DNA from: Exophiala sp. HKRS030
Lineage: Eukaryota; Ascomycota; Eurotiomycetes; Chaetothyriales; Herpotrichiellaceae
Length of the DNA: 64,000 bases
Assembly: GCA_023897205.1 (NCBI GenBank)
Contig: JAHWDD010000005.1
Span: 4,836,001 to 4,900,000 of the forward strand
Direction of reading: 5' to 3'
Shown piece by piece: positions 1-10,785 of the stretch. The stretch's first letter is position 1; every line of letters starts with the position of its first letter. The position numbers and the translations under genes are program-made. Below the pieces are notes generated by a model. That model was not told the DNA's origin, ran no database searches, and saw only the letters and a program-made list of their open reading frames with translations.

Positions 1-1
1 C

Positions 2-730
2 CTCAGAAGGCAAACAGCACCGTGTCTTCGCACGACACAGATCATCCAAAGCCTTCACGGGACCGATGGGAGCACAGCTGTCATGAAATTGAAGCTCAGA
101 GTTGCACAATTTAACCATTGGGCACAGAAGATGTTAATATCTTCAAGGTATTCTGACAACTTCGAGGTCTCGACCATGGCAGAAGTCCTCAACTCAGGCG
201 AAGAGCTTGACAGGGAGATTTCCAGCTGGCCGCCTAACGATAAACCGATGTTTGCATACAGCAAGCACGATGGTCGATTGAGTGAATGGTCTGGCTCGTT
301 CCACATTTATAGCGACCTTGGCGCGGCCAACGATTGGAATATGCTTCGCTGCGCAAGGCTGCTATTGTTGATCACTCTTATTGAGTGCAGCCTGCATCAG
401 CTTCGGTCGGTTTCATCTTCTGGTCAAGCTCAACTGCAAGCGAGTGAAGCGTTGGAGGAGAAATCGAAACTTACCATTGCAACAATCATTGAGGACTTGA
501 TAGCAAGTTTCCCGTATTGTCTAGGCAGAGGTGACGCGAGCTGTAACATGCCTACCGCAGGTGTAGGTACCAGTGGATTTGCTCTCTTATGGCCGACCGG
601 GCTCATTCTGCGCTGTCCATTCTCAAGCCATAAGCAAAAAGCCATAGCTGCTGAAACTATCCAGTACATTGGACATTCTCTTGGCTTGCGAAGAGCTCTG
701 TACCTCAAAGCAGCGTGGCTGAATGGTTAG
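2..730 (+). CDS. Fungal transcription-factor-like protein, C-terminal part (5' truncated by window edge)
   Basis: The reading frame is open from base 2 to a TAG at 728-730, and no stop precedes the first ATG at 83, so the gene very probably begins outside the window. The visible 243 or so residues are helical. They end with a stretch (LLWPTGLILRCPF...AAETIQYIGHSLGLRRAL) that resembles the C-terminal 'LWPL..AG......R..I...L..IG..MGI..A' region of fungal Zn2Cys6 regulators and their DUF3468-like relatives. No zinc cluster is visible because the N-terminus is missing. Family knowledge suggests a regulator of unknown target, but that is inference; a protein carrying only the C-terminal domain is also possible. 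Confidence 0.6.
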   Translation, partial: LRRQTAPCLRTTQIIQSLHGTDGSTAVMKLKLRVAQFNHWAQKMLISSRYSDNFEVSTMAEVLNSGEELDREISSWPPNDKPMFAYSKHDGRLSEWSGSFHIYSDLGAANDWNMLRCARLLLLITLIECSLHQLRSVSSSGQAQLQASEALEEKSKLTIATIIEDLIASFPYCLGRGDASCNMPTAGVGTSGFALLWPTGLILRCPFSSHKQKAIAAETIQYIGHSLGLRRALYLKAAWLNG

Positions 731-1300
731 TGCAGTTGAGACACGCGTCGAGACACGCGTTTGTGTGAAGCGGCAGAATGCTTTTGATGTTAGCAATTGG
801 AAAAACACAATTAGCCTTCCACAATCATTTTCACTTCTTTAATCCGTAAATTGATTACGAGAGTGCCCCTATGCACCTCCCCCGATGTACATGAAGGACA
901 TGTTTTCCGATGAGGGCGTGGGCCGGGGTGGCACAGCCACGTGTGATCCATTCTAGCCCCGTTTTCACGTCAGGGCAAATGTGGCTTCCTTTCAGCAAAA
1001 AAAGGACACGCATTTCCTCAGTGAGAACGACGTCAACAGCAGGGGTTTCGGGTCTCGTCAATTCTTGTACATTATTCTGATCTTCCATGTACATTACTTC
1101 CTAAGTAGGACCTCTTTTTTACGACCTTTTCAATCTCTTCTTGTCCACTCATTTCCTAGTTTGCACCATTCAACTCGTAATCCCAAACACGGTTAGACCT
1201 AACCTCAACATCTTTACCTACCAGGACCACCTCAATCTTTCGACGCACCTCCTCCTATTCCACCACCGTCACGGTCCTTCGGCTGGCCCGATCGCCTTTC
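731..1300. other. Intergenic, promoter of the mannosidase gene
   Basis: No gene is seen. The last 200 bases before the mannosidase ATG are pyrimidine-rich (runs of TC and ACC), as is usual for core promoters of well-expressed filamentous-fungal genes. Short frames here overlap one another and resemble nothing known. Confidence 0.5.
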
Positions 1301-3568
1301 ATGTCATTTCAGCTTCCTCAGAATGGCCCTGTGTTGACGAATTCACAACGTTCATACGAAGATACATATTGGCGACAGAAACCTGGTAATGGCACTGCAA
1401 AGGGTGGAGTATCGGACGCTGTGGCTCAAAAGATCAACGACATGTTCACCGAGGAAAAAGGTCTACCCATGTACAAAGACAAGCCACACTTTCCCTCCAG
1501 CAAGCGGAGGGGAACCTTCAGGCGGAAAAGAGTTTGGGGAATAATTGGACTGTTTTCGTTATTATTATTATGGTGGACAGGGCTATTGCCTGGCGGTTCG
1601 ACCAGTCGAGTATGGGACCCTGCCGAGCACCAGCATTCGTTTTTCAACCATAATGAGTGGCAGGAGCAGAGGGACGCTGTAAAGGAGGTGTTCAAGACTA
1701 CATGGCAAGGATACGAAAAGTACGCCTGGGGTATGGATGAATACCATCCTCTTTCGCGGAAAGGAAAGAACATGGTTGAAGGCGGTATGGGTTGGATCAT
1801 CGTCGATGCTTTGGACACCGCTATCATGATGAATATGACTGAAGAGGTTGCAAGAGCCAGGGAGTGGATATCAACATCGCTGAGATATACCGCCAACCAC
1901 GATGTCAACACTTTCGAGACCACCATACGTATGTTGGGAGGTTTACTTTCCGCACACTACCTTTCGACCGCTTTCCCTCATCTTGCTCCTCAACGAGACG
2001 ACGATTTCAACCAACCTGGCGAAGACCTATACATTGAGAAGGCCACGGATCTGGCTGATCGCTTGCTAGGGGCTTATGACAGTCCCTCGGGCATTCCATA
2101 TTCGTCCATCAACCTGAATACCTCTCAAGGCTTGATCAATCATCTTGATGGTGGCGCCTCTTCCACTGCCGAGGCTGCAACCGTCCAACTTGAAATGAAA
2201 TACTTGTCAAAAATCACCGGTGAACCAGTGTACTGGGAACGTGCCGAGTTGGTCATCAAAGCAATTGAAGCGCAGAAGAGACAAGATGGCTTGCTGCCCA
2301 TTTTCATTTATCCCGCTACAGGAGAGTTTCGAGGACAAAATATAAGACTCGGATCTCGTGGCGATAGCTACTACGAATATCTCATCAAACAGTATCTACA
2401 AACAGGCAGTGTTGAATCTGTCTATCTCGATCTGTGGGACGAAGCTCTTGAAGGGGTCAAGAAGCATTTGATAACTTACTCCAAGCATTCGTCCCTCACT
2501 ATTCTTGCTGAGAGACAGAATGGCTTGGAATACCCTCTCACTCCCAAGATGGACCATCTTGTTTGTTTTATGCCTGGCACTATTGCTCTCGCTGTTACAT
2601 CAGGCGAAACTGTCGCGAAAGCAAAATCACGCCTAGGGACTGGTTGGACTAAAAGACACGATGAAAATCTTTTACTGGCTGAAGAGTTGATGAAAACCTG
2701 CTGGGGCATGTACAAAGTCACTCCCACTGGGTTGGCCCCTGAGATCGCTTATTTTCACACTGACGAAAACCCTCGTCAATGGGAGGGACACCTTGATCAT
2801 ACCTGGTCACCGCCCGCTTCTCCAGAACTTGCCGATGATCTCGATGCCGAGTGGCGTCTCGACTATGACATCCACACCAACGATGTACACAACTTACAGC
2901 GGCCTGAGACGGTGGAATCTCTCTTTTACATGTGGAGAATCACCCAAAATCCCAAATATCGACAATGGGGTTGGGAAATGTTCGAAGCATTCCGAGAACA
3001 TACTAGGGTCGTCGATGAAGTTCAAGGCAAGGTCTACGCATACAGTTCACTAGACACAGTCATGGAGAACCCTGTCAAGGACAAATGGCGAAGAGACAAT
3101 ATGGAGAGTTTCTGGATGGCAGAAACATTGAAGTATTTTTACCTCCTCTTCTCCGAAGATGACCTTTTCCCTCTGAACGAAGTTGTCTTCAATACCGAAG
3201 CACACCCGCTTCCAATATTTGATATCAAGGGAAGCAAAGTCTTCAAGACCGGCTGGGAAAGAAGTCCGGACCCAGCACCCAAAAGTAGCAATCAAGCCAA
3301 ACTTAGCGAAGGCGAGTTTGTACAGCATCGGAACGTCCGCGTTGGCGAAGGAGTCAGATTCGATAAGGATGGAAAGCCATTAGGAAGTAAGACTGAAACG
3401 AATACATACGATGAGACTGTCGTCAAAGCCTACGATCATGATCACGACGACTCATTCAACCACGACCATGTTGAACACAGTAGTGATGATCAACCACAAA
3501 AAACCCGTCCCCTTTTGGAGTCATTCAAGCAAACTTTCGGGAAGAAGTCGGATGCGGGTATCCATTGA
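1301..3568 (+). CDS. mns1: ER mannosyl-oligosaccharide 1,2-alpha-mannosidase (GH47, class I)
   Basis: Intronless, 755 residues, type II membrane protein. A basic cytosolic N-terminus (about 1-78, ending KRRGTFRRKR) is followed by one membrane segment (about 79-95) and a lumenal GH47 (alpha/alpha)7 barrel (about 115-640). The family signatures are complete: YAWGMDEYHPLSRKGKN (141-157), the acid in NTFETTIR (E206), D355 in GSRGDSYYEYL, the RPETVES motif (534-540), and the calcium-binding threonine of NTEAHP (T632). Family members trim terminal alpha-1,2-mannose from Man9GlcNAc2 N-glycans in the ER or early Golgi, setting the signal for glycoprotein folding or degradation. The protein is about 200 residues longer than yeast Mns1 (549 aa). 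The excess is the N-terminal extension and a C-terminal tail of about 110 residues containing a His/Asp repeat (DHDHDD...NHDH). It converges on BUD23. Golgi mannosidase I is the alternative, but the NTFETTIRMLGGLLSA context favours the Mns1 group. Confidence 0.93.
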   Translation: MSFQLPQNGPVLTNSQRSYEDTYWRQKPGNGTAKGGVSDAVAQKINDMFTEEKGLPMYKDKPHFPSSKRRGTFRRKRVWGIIGLFSLLLLWWTGLLPGGSTSRVWDPAEHQHSFFNHNEWQEQRDAVKEVFKTTWQGYEKYAWGMDEYHPLSRKGKNMVEGGMGWIIVDALDTAIMMNMTEEVARAREWISTSLRYTANHDVNTFETTIRMLGGLLSAHYLSTAFPHLAPQRDDDFNQPGEDLYIEKATDLADRLLGAYDSPSGIPYSSINLNTSQGLINHLDGGASSTAEAATVQLEMKYLSKITGEPVYWERAELVIKAIEAQKRQDGLLPIFIYPATGEFRGQNIRLGSRGDSYYEYLIKQYLQTGSVESVYLDLWDEALEGVKKHLITYSKHSSLTILAERQNGLEYPLTPKMDHLVCFMPGTIALAVTSGETVAKAKSRLGTGWTKRHDENLLLAEELMKTCWGMYKVTPTGLAPEIAYFHTDENPRQWEGHLDHTWSPPASPELADDLDAEWRLDYDIHTNDVHNLQRPETVESLFYMWRITQNPKYRQWGWEMFEAFREHTRVVDEVQGKVYAYSSLDTVMENPVKDKWRRDNMESFWMAETLKYFYLLFSEDDLFPLNEVVFNTEAHPLPIFDIKGSKVFKTGWERSPDPAPKSSNQAKLSEGEFVQHRNVRVGEGVRFDKDGKPLGSKTETNTYDETVVKAYDHDHDDSFNHDHVEHSSDDQPQKTRPLLESFKQTFGKKSDAGIH

Positions 3569-4518
3569 TCACCGCAGCGTGCGGATCAGAGGATAGCACA
3601 TCCAGAACAGGTCTGTCTAATTGTCAGGGAGGACTCAAATGGAGCATTTAAATCGATCGAGCATTGTTTGCTCGGTCTGGGAGTACACCAAAAGCATTCA
3701 GTAGTTGGGTTTCATGGGAGCGGACGGCAGCAGAGGAACATAAGAATCCTTCTTGGCATTATTTGGATATCCACAGTAATGTTGTTGCGTATATGCAGCG
3801 AATACTGCCTAGATGTGTCTCGAGACATAATCAGATCAGCTAGCGCCCATGACGGCGCATCGATTTAGAGATCGAGACCACAATACAATGCTCATGTATA
3901 TCATGAGATGATACGATCAAGCATCGACTTCGTGCCGGAGTGATCAAGCACAACTTGACCCTTTATAGATCTCCCATGTGCACATCGTACACTATTCTTA
4001 GCCTCGTTCTCGGGAATTTTGGTGAATCGTGGATCTCATGAAAGTCGTGTCACGTAGCTGGGGCTGCGACAAAAGGTATGAAAGCCACTGCTAATCAGTA
4101 GTCTCGAATTTGCCCATGATACTTCCATCTTCGCCCTGAGCTGGTAGGGGCGCCACCCTCACCCGGCGAGGGAGGTATTGAAGTTCGTTCTGGACTTCGT
4201 CTTCTGAGTAATGGTATGAGCCGGCAAGGATCAGTGGATTGCTGGCCGCGAGTATTCCGGGTAGTAGATTTGGGAATGGCTGGCGATCTTACGCTGATGG
4301 TTAGGGCAGGTGCTAAAGAAGTGGCACCGATGATGAGCCTCGAGAGGTGTCGTCAGATGGGTTATTCAAAGACCCTGAATGGGTCTTCAAGAGCCTTCCC
4401 CCTGGCTGATGAGAATCCGGCGTGGAGCTGCGCAACGCATTGCAGTATCGAAGCAACCTTGCTGTTGCATAGACTTCGTAAGCACATACTTGGGTGGCGG
4501 CGTCCAATGATGAGTTGT
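3569..4518. other. Intergenic between convergent mns1 and bud23
   Basis: Shared 3' region of two convergent genes. I see no credible coding sequence; the frame opening at 4216 on the plus strand is antisense to bud23. Confidence 0.5.
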
Positions 4519-5337
4519 TCAAAACTTGGGCCCTCTGTTGCGTCCGGTGTATTTCGAGTCTGCCTTCACAACTTTGCCTTTGTTCCTCATCTTGTCCTTC
4601 TTCTGATGAACCCAGGCTTTGCTTCCCTTGACCACCTGTCCACGCTTGCCCTTCTTATTCATCGCTTCACGGATATTTCTGCCATCTTCGATATCTACAC
4701 CCTCCATCTTGGAGACTGTACCTGTGATGTCTGGCCCACCGACACTGAGGACCAGATATGTCTTGACATTCTTCGTGCCACCGTCATCCTCCAAAATACC
4801 GGCGCCAAAGCCAGCACGGATAGCCGCTTGAGAGATCATCGTCCTTTGTTGAACATTCTTCGGGTAGAACTGGCATACCGCCCTCCCACCTCTTCTCAAA
4901 GAAGCGTACAACCCGTCAAAAAACCTCCTCAGCCTACCTTCGGGACTCACGCCGCTCGTCTCGGCATTGCACAACCACTGGATCGCACTGATGCTCACAG
5001 CAGCGTCAAATGCGCCCGCACGGAAGGGTATTCCTTGACCCATGTCCGCAAGAAATAAATCACCGTCCACTTCCCTCTGCAGCGCAATGTCTAGCATACT
5101 GGGTGCGATATCCATGCCTACCCAGACATGTTCGTCTTCTGACAAGATCTCGCCGGACAGGCCGGAGCCGCAGCCGATGTCGAGAATGAAGGACGGTTGT
5201 GCGAGGTCAAGGAGTTCAAGGGCTCGGTGTGTCATGGAGGCTTGGATGGATTTTATCCTCGACGACGTTGTGTACTTGGCTGATTCGGTGTCGTTGTAGA
5301 ACAAATCCGGAGGGAGGAGGTCTTCGGGACGAGACAT
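4519..5337 (-). CDS. bud23: 18S rRNA (guanine-N7)-methyltransferase Bud23
   Basis: Intronless, 272 residues, about the length of yeast Bud23 (275). The N-terminus MSRPEDLLPPDLFYNDTESA and the SAM-binding motif I LDIGCGSG (52-59) are characteristic, followed by VGMDIAPSMLD (motif II) and DMGQGIPFRAGAFDAAVSISAIQWL (motif III/IV). The lysine-rich C-terminus (WVHQKKDKMRNKGKVVK... YTGRNRGPKF) is the Bud23-specific tail. The family methylates N7 of the conserved guanine in 18S rRNA (G1575 in yeast) with Trm112 as partner, late in nuclear 40S assembly. Trm112 is not encoded in this window. The ATG chosen gives the canonical N-terminus. It is divergent from the BCS1-like pseudogene across 1.1 kb. Confidence 0.95.
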   Translation of the reverse strand: MSRPEDLLPPDLFYNDTESAKYTTSSRIKSIQASMTHRALELLDLAQPSFILDIGCGSGLSGEILSEDEHVWVGMDIAPSMLDIALQREVDGDLFLADMGQGIPFRAGAFDAAVSISAIQWLCNAETSGVSPEGRLRRFFDGLYASLRRGGRAVCQFYPKNVQQRTMISQAAIRAGFGAGILEDDGGTKNVKTYLVLSVGGPDITGTVSKMEGVDIEDGRNIREAMNKKGKRGQVVKGSKAWVHQKKDKMRNKGKVVKADSKYTGRNRGPKF

Positions 5338-6476
5338 TTTGGGCGGCGTCTGAGGAATCGAACTGTTCGAAGACGATTGAGTGCCGCCGCAGGCCCAGAA
5401 TCTTTGAAAAACAGATCTTCAGTGCAAGTGTGGTACTGGCTGCGAGACGGTTTTGGGAAAGAAATTTTGGTGGAGAATTTTGGAGTGTGGGGAAGTTCCG
5501 TGTCTATCGGATGACATTCCCTGATTGGTCGGTCCGAACGGCATTCAAGTTGTTCCCTTTTCGACGACAACTCACTGTTGCTTCTCACACTTTTCAATCA
5601 CACTCTTCAGATCGAGGCAACGAGACAAACTGATCAACCTCTGAGATGGTATCTTCATGGGATGGAGCTGCCGTGTTAAGCCGTGCTCGTCCATCCATAC
5701 CGAATTGAGTGACAACAATTCTACGCACAGTCCGTTGATCCACAAAAACGAAAACATTACATGCTCGGCAAACGGCGAATTCTCGACAATGGTAATTGGT
5801 AACGACGAGGGGACATGGGGACATGAGGTGATGTTCAAACAAATAACCATCGTTTCTTTTGTTTGTCGTGCACTGTTTACATCACGTTCGTACTCAAGCA
5901 TCTACGCCTTGTCTAGTGTGAGGGACGGTGACAATTCGCTGTGAACAACCAGATGTTTACTGAAGTATTGTTTAAGCAGTCGACTTACCTGTCTTGTGAG
6001 AAAGGAACTTCAATCTTCCTACCTACCGCCTTCCGGTATGGCAACTACTGCTAGAGCCTGGTTTCGTGAAGGTGGTAGGTTGTGGACTATGTCACCGGGG
6101 GGTACTGGTAGGTGCAGTGCTTTCACTTTCGAGGCAGTGTGGTGTCTAGGTGATCCACATCATACTTTTTATTACTGTCACTGATATTCACGACTTGTCA
6201 CGCTGGTTCTGGTTGAGGCCGTAATGGCTCTCATGGCATGGCACCTTGCCATCAACCCTTGCCTATATACTATACATAATTCTGTCTACGCTTGTCTCGA
6301 TTCATCTCAACATATCGCTCGTTCATCGCGACTCGACATTCAGATTTTCTTGCTCGACTTCCTTTTGCATCGTTTCTTACAGCGTCGTTGCTTTTTTAAA
6401 AGATTCCTCCAGTCAAGCAGCAAACTCAATTTCTGGGGAAGTTTTCGAGTGGTTTGATTGAGCCGTCAAATCTGTG
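5338..6476. other. Intergenic between divergent bud23 and the BCS1-like pseudogene
   Basis: 1.1 kb holding the bud23 promoter on its left side. Frames on both strands up to about 110 codons overlap each other without recognisable domains. The part around 6224-6460 is rich in CTCG/TCTC and could be the old promoter and leader of the pseudogene. Confidence 0.4.
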
Positions 6477-8231
6477 ATGTCTTCTTACGACGAGAATTAT
6501 TACGAAGATAAGTATGAACAGGGCCAATATCACTCACGCAGTTCGCCAGAGAACACTAGCTGTTAGAGAGGTTTCTAATCAGAAATGGCCAGGCTGGGTC
6601 AATCGCGGAAAGTCTCGCGCAGGGTTTGCCTGCGTCTTTGATAGCGACATTCGGACCTAACCTTATGAAGTTGATCCGTCGGAAGCCAAAGTTGGCGGCA
6701 TTGATCCCGTTGCCAGCCATTATATGGTTTCTTTCGACTTATGTCGCTTCAAACATGCATAGGGTGTGGAAGTGGATGTTTTCCTACGCCATGGCATCTA
6801 TTACCATTCTCCACCATGACAGAGAGCTCCTCAGCTGTGTAAGGACATGGGTTCTTATGAAGGCCATCTTCAAAAGCCAACGATTTCTTACGCCCTTATC
6901 AGCTGCGTATGCCAAGAATAACCGAACAATAACAGTTTCCGATGATTCGAGAATTATTTGAAGGTCATGCAAAGATACCATTCTTCAGACACAGTGGCTC
7001 TATTTTCGTATACACAGAAGAGGAGGATGGTAACATCAAGATATGGACATTAGGGTTTTTCGCCCCACAAGATTCAGAAACTGCTCGGAGACATCCGCAC
7101 CAAAGAAGCCATGAAGGGAAAGACCAGCGTCTACACGCAGTCGTTGATGAAAACCAGTGTCACTGGACAAGACAGGTGGAGGTTCAGCGAAGAATGGTGC
7201 ATAGCGTCTGTCTGAATACCGAGTTGAAGGCTAGACTGCAGGGCGACCTCGAGGAGTACCTTCATGAAAGTTCTGCAGGATGGTATGCAAGTCGCAACAT
7301 TCCATACAGACGCGATTATCTACTGTACGGCCAGTCCGGGTGTGGAAAGATATCGTTCGCCATGTCCGTGGCGGGGGAGTTCAAGCTTTCTATCTATAGC
7401 ATTTCGCTCCTCAACAAAAGTTTGACACACACCCGACTCTAGAACCTCGTCTGTGCATTACAGCCAGGGACCTTACTGCTATTGGAAGATATCGACTGTG
7501 CAGGAATCATAAATCGAGCCGAACCGGCTGAAGGTCAAGACGAGCAGTTGCGAGTGGTAGTCCACGCAGAAGTGAAGATCCCAATTGACACCGTTATGGA
7601 CACGGGTCATGACAACCAGATCAAGAAAGAGATCACCGACACGTCTAAGCCCGAACGGCCAACTCAAGTAACTCTGTCTGGTCTCTTGAACGCCATCGAC
7701 GGAACGTCGTCACCCGAAGGACACGTCCTTATCATGACGACCAATTTCCCAGAAGCTCTCGATGAAGTACTTACACGTCCCGGAAGAGTGGATGTCAAAG
7801 TTGAGTTTGGCCTTGCCGATGCGCAGCAGTTGTAAGATATGTTCACCAAATTGTACACCCCCGGTCAAACGGGACGACCAGCGAAGTACGAAATTACTGA
7901 AATTCCAGCACTTGCGGAAGAATTCGCTACAATATTGCCGTCGAACGCCTTCTCCCCAGCCAAGATCCAACAGCACCTTCTTATCCACCGAGTGCGGCCT
8001 GCAGAAGCAGTCAAAGCCGCAGCGATCTTGCTTGAAGAGAGGCGCAGAGCAAATCCTCAGCTTATGGCTACACGTCACGATGTTGAACGACCACCTGCCG
8101 AAGAACCGTTTCTACAAGACACAGACTCGAGGCAGCCCATCGAAGCTACCCCTAAACAAGAGTCTGCCTCTCATCGTTCTGGAGGCAAGAGGCCTAAGAA
8201 CAAGAGGAAGCGCAAAGGATCCAAACCTTGA
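6477..8231 (+). pseudogene. Decayed BCS1-type mitochondrial AAA ATPase
   Basis: The pieces are in the order of a BCS1 protein. A BCS1_N-like stretch (6626-6958: IPLPAIIWFLSTYV..., SYAMASITI) comes first, then FRHSGSIFVYTEEE (about 6975), then the KIQKLLGDIRTKEAMKGKT segment (from 7069, different frame). The AAA core follows: WYASRNIPYRRDYLLYGQSGCGK (about 7280-7350), Walker B LLLLEDIDCAG (about 7475), TLSGLLNAIDGT, MTTNFPEALDEVLTRPGRVD, and a lysine-rich C-terminus ending at 8231. Frame changes lie near 6950, 7060 and 7195, and in-frame stops interrupt conserved stretches at 7440-7442 (TAG) and 7833-7835 (TAA). Walker A reads GQSGCGKI instead of G..GTGK[TS]. Functional homologues translocate the Rieske protein in the inner mitochondrial membrane, but many fungi carry divergent extra copies; this looks like a dead one. 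An intron might explain the first frame change only. Confidence 0.85.
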
Positions 8232-9291
8232 TAATGATAGCGGTCATCTATGTATTCAGGCAGCTGACGACTGGAATCAGGCTTATGTCACTGAAACCAG
8301 CTTCTGAGTCTTCGACGTCTTTTTGAAAGTTCGCATGCATTAGAGATATATGAAGTATTGTGGCTCTCACTTTGCATGGTTGCACACCCAAATGGCGTGT
8401 ACTCCACACGTGGTTCTTCGTCTATGTCAAGATTCTTATTGTCTGTGCAGGCTCCTCCACGTGGCCAAGAGAGCAATTGTTATTGTCTTCAGAAGTGCCT
8501 GCAAAGCTTAAGTGCATTGTTTCTGTACGGGAATAAGCAAGTATGAATGAGAAAGATACCTATTGGTTTTACGCATTCCTAATTCCTAGACTAAACTTTT
8601 CCACTCGCTGTGAGTGAGTGTTGAAAACCCCCATGCCACACACCGGGGACAACTGGACGGTAAATTATCGAAATGCACAGCGCCTGCGCTTGTTATGGCC
8701 TCCAAAAAAGGAATCAACTCAAGTCTAGAGACAAATCTGTAATGACTATGAGGTTCGCCCAATCGTAGAGATGGCGAAGATGATTGGTCCAAAAACGCGT
8801 TGTGTCCAAACTTGGCACACCCGAGCAAAAGGTCGGCGAGGTGGGGCACAGTCTACCGTAGCATGGCGAAAAGCATTCACACCAACAAGAAATGCTCGCC
8901 ATCCAGCGGCATAATATGAAGTAGTCTGGGTTCAGAAGCCCTGTTATGGAGTGTGGGAATATTCTCTACGGTATTTAGGGTGGTATTAGATCTAAAATCA
9001 ACCGGCTTCACCTACCATCAGCGTCTGGAATAGTCCTGGCCATCCCTTAGAGGAATGATACTTGGGTTTTTGTCAATGTGCGCGGGGTTATCGGGATTCT
9101 CATGCTACCCTAGACTCTCGGCGGCTGATGTCGCAAATCCCAGATAGTACAAATACGTGGTAGTTGCTTATTGATTCTGGCCCTTTTTTCTTCCTCCCTT
9201 TTACTTGTACTGCTTTCAGTGCTCTACTTTTGTGACTTACGCATCTGTCGCGATCTTATACCTTTTTAAGCTATTCTACAGAGCCTCCACC
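8232..9291. other. Intergenic before the SDR gene
   Basis: No gene recognised. The last 120 bases before 9292 are T/C-rich (TTTTTTCTTCCTCCCTTTTAC), a likely core promoter for the dehydrogenase. Frames on the minus strand at 8586-8902 overlap and show no family features. Confidence 0.4.
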
Positions 9292-10154
9292 ATGTCTTCT
9301 TCGGGTCTTGAGATTCATACTCATCGTCCTGGAAATACTGTCTACCTCATCACCGGCGCTTCCAATGGTAAGTTCACCAACCGTCCACGCTGCCACACTA
9401 TTTGAGTTGCAAATGTTGATCTCTACTCGCAGGTATCGGTGCTGCATTTCTTCCCATTCTCCTAAGTCGCGATAACACAACTGTCATCGCCACCCATCGA
9501 ATCACGTCTTCATTACCAACGCTAAATCCAGGAGACGTCAAACCTACATCCGCACTTCTTGCGTTCTACTACGATGCTCTGTTCTCCGCAGAGAAGGTTC
9601 AGACCTTGGCCCAAGAAATCCGTACTAAGCATGATATCTCCCAGATTCATGTCGTTCTAGCCTCGGCCGGCATGGTAGAAGGAATGAAACCAGTGGCTGA
9701 CACAGAATGGAGCGAAGTCCAAAAACATCTCGACGTCAACTTTGGCGGCCCTTTCAAATTGTTTCAAGGTCTGAAAAGCCTTTTGACACCTGGCAATGGC
9801 CAAAGAGAGCCAGAAACAGGTGGTCAAAACAGGTCAGGCAGCAAGTTCATCTTGATCTCTTCCTCTGTAGGATCTCTGTCCTCACCAGAAGAAGTGCCTG
9901 GGTGCATAGCTTACGGCGCGAGTAAAGCTGCTGCAAACTACTTGATTGTGCGTCTGAACATCGAGTATGCAGCGCAGGAGCTAACCGCCGTGGCTATCCA
10001 TCCCGGTTGGGTTCGTACAAGAATGGGATTTCATGCTGCAAAGGAATGGGGAGTAGATGAAAACATTGTTCCAATCAGTGCTGAAGACAGTGCAAGCGGT
10101 GTACTCAAAGTCGTCGATGGAGTCACAAGGGCAAACGCTGGGGGAAGTTCCTGA
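9292..10154 (+). CDS. Short-chain dehydrogenase/reductase (tail frameshifted)
   Basis: Two exons, 9292-9367 and 9433-10154, with a 65-nt GTAAGT...CAG intron (9368-9432) splitting the glycine of the nucleotide-binding motif: TGASN|GIG at residues 21-28. Further SDR marks are the AG motif (LASAGM), N of VNFGG, catalytic Ser in ILISSSVGS, YGASK (Y186, K190) and the PGWVRT loop. The fold binds NAD(P)(H); the substrate cannot be told. As it stands the frame ends at 10154 with 265 residues. Directly behind, in the +2 frame, lies the ending GKFLSYDGTEMKW (stop 10181-10183), the usual tail of this subfamily. A sixth G in the G5 run at 10140-10144 would join them, so the truncation is probably a sequencing error. 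Confidence 0.88.
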
Positions 10155-10183
10155 GCTACGACGGAACTGAGATGAAGTGGTGA

Positions 10184-10785
10184 ATTGGATCCAGCAACTG
10201 GATGGTCGGGAATGCGGTTGGGAGAAAAGATGCTCGCCTTTCGCATAGAATATCTCGTTGTAGTTATCCTAGCATTCACCAACCTGACAGTCGCCTGGTG
10301 TTATGTTGGACAATGAAGGAAAACTCCCGGCAAGACGCTAGTACTCATGACAACGAACTCAGACATCTATATTTGCAGTCATCCATCTGGTGTGCGCATC
10401 TCGAACGATAATAGGGAGAAGTATCAAAAAGGGGTTCTCGCCTCGCGAGGCTGCGCTGGATCGGGGGATTTGATGCCAAGACATTTAGCGTATCTACGTC
10501 ACGTCAAGTCTTCGGTACATAACTTTAATGGCAAGAGCTCGCATGCGGATTCGACAAGGCAATGACAAGGGGTTGGGGATAACCTGCAGCCAACAAATCT
10601 GTCCTCACTGCTTTTCCTCTCCTGCAGATGAATTCCCAATCGACTGGGAGAAAAGTCGAATGCCTAATTTAATTTCTTCCTCACCTTCTTCACCATGCTC
10701 ATATCTCACCTAGTACTCTCCTCACGACAGCGTCCAACCTTTTCTACAGCAGTGTGAAGAAACCGTGTCAAACTGTCCCGCAACC
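10184..10785. other. Intergenic, promoter of svp26
   Basis: 600 bases with no coding signal. The 150 bases before the svp26 start are strongly pyrimidine-rich (TTCTTCCTCACCTTCTTCACC), fitting a core promoter and leader. Confidence 0.4.

Noticed and set aside
4216..5058. 280-codon plus-strand frame
   Set aside because: Fully overlaps bud23 on the other strand, low protein likeness; antisense shadow.
7040..7200. Explaining the BCS1-like frame changes by the same G/C undercalling
   Set aside because: The phase changes are of both signs and are accompanied by two substitutions to stop, so the artefact model does not suffice.
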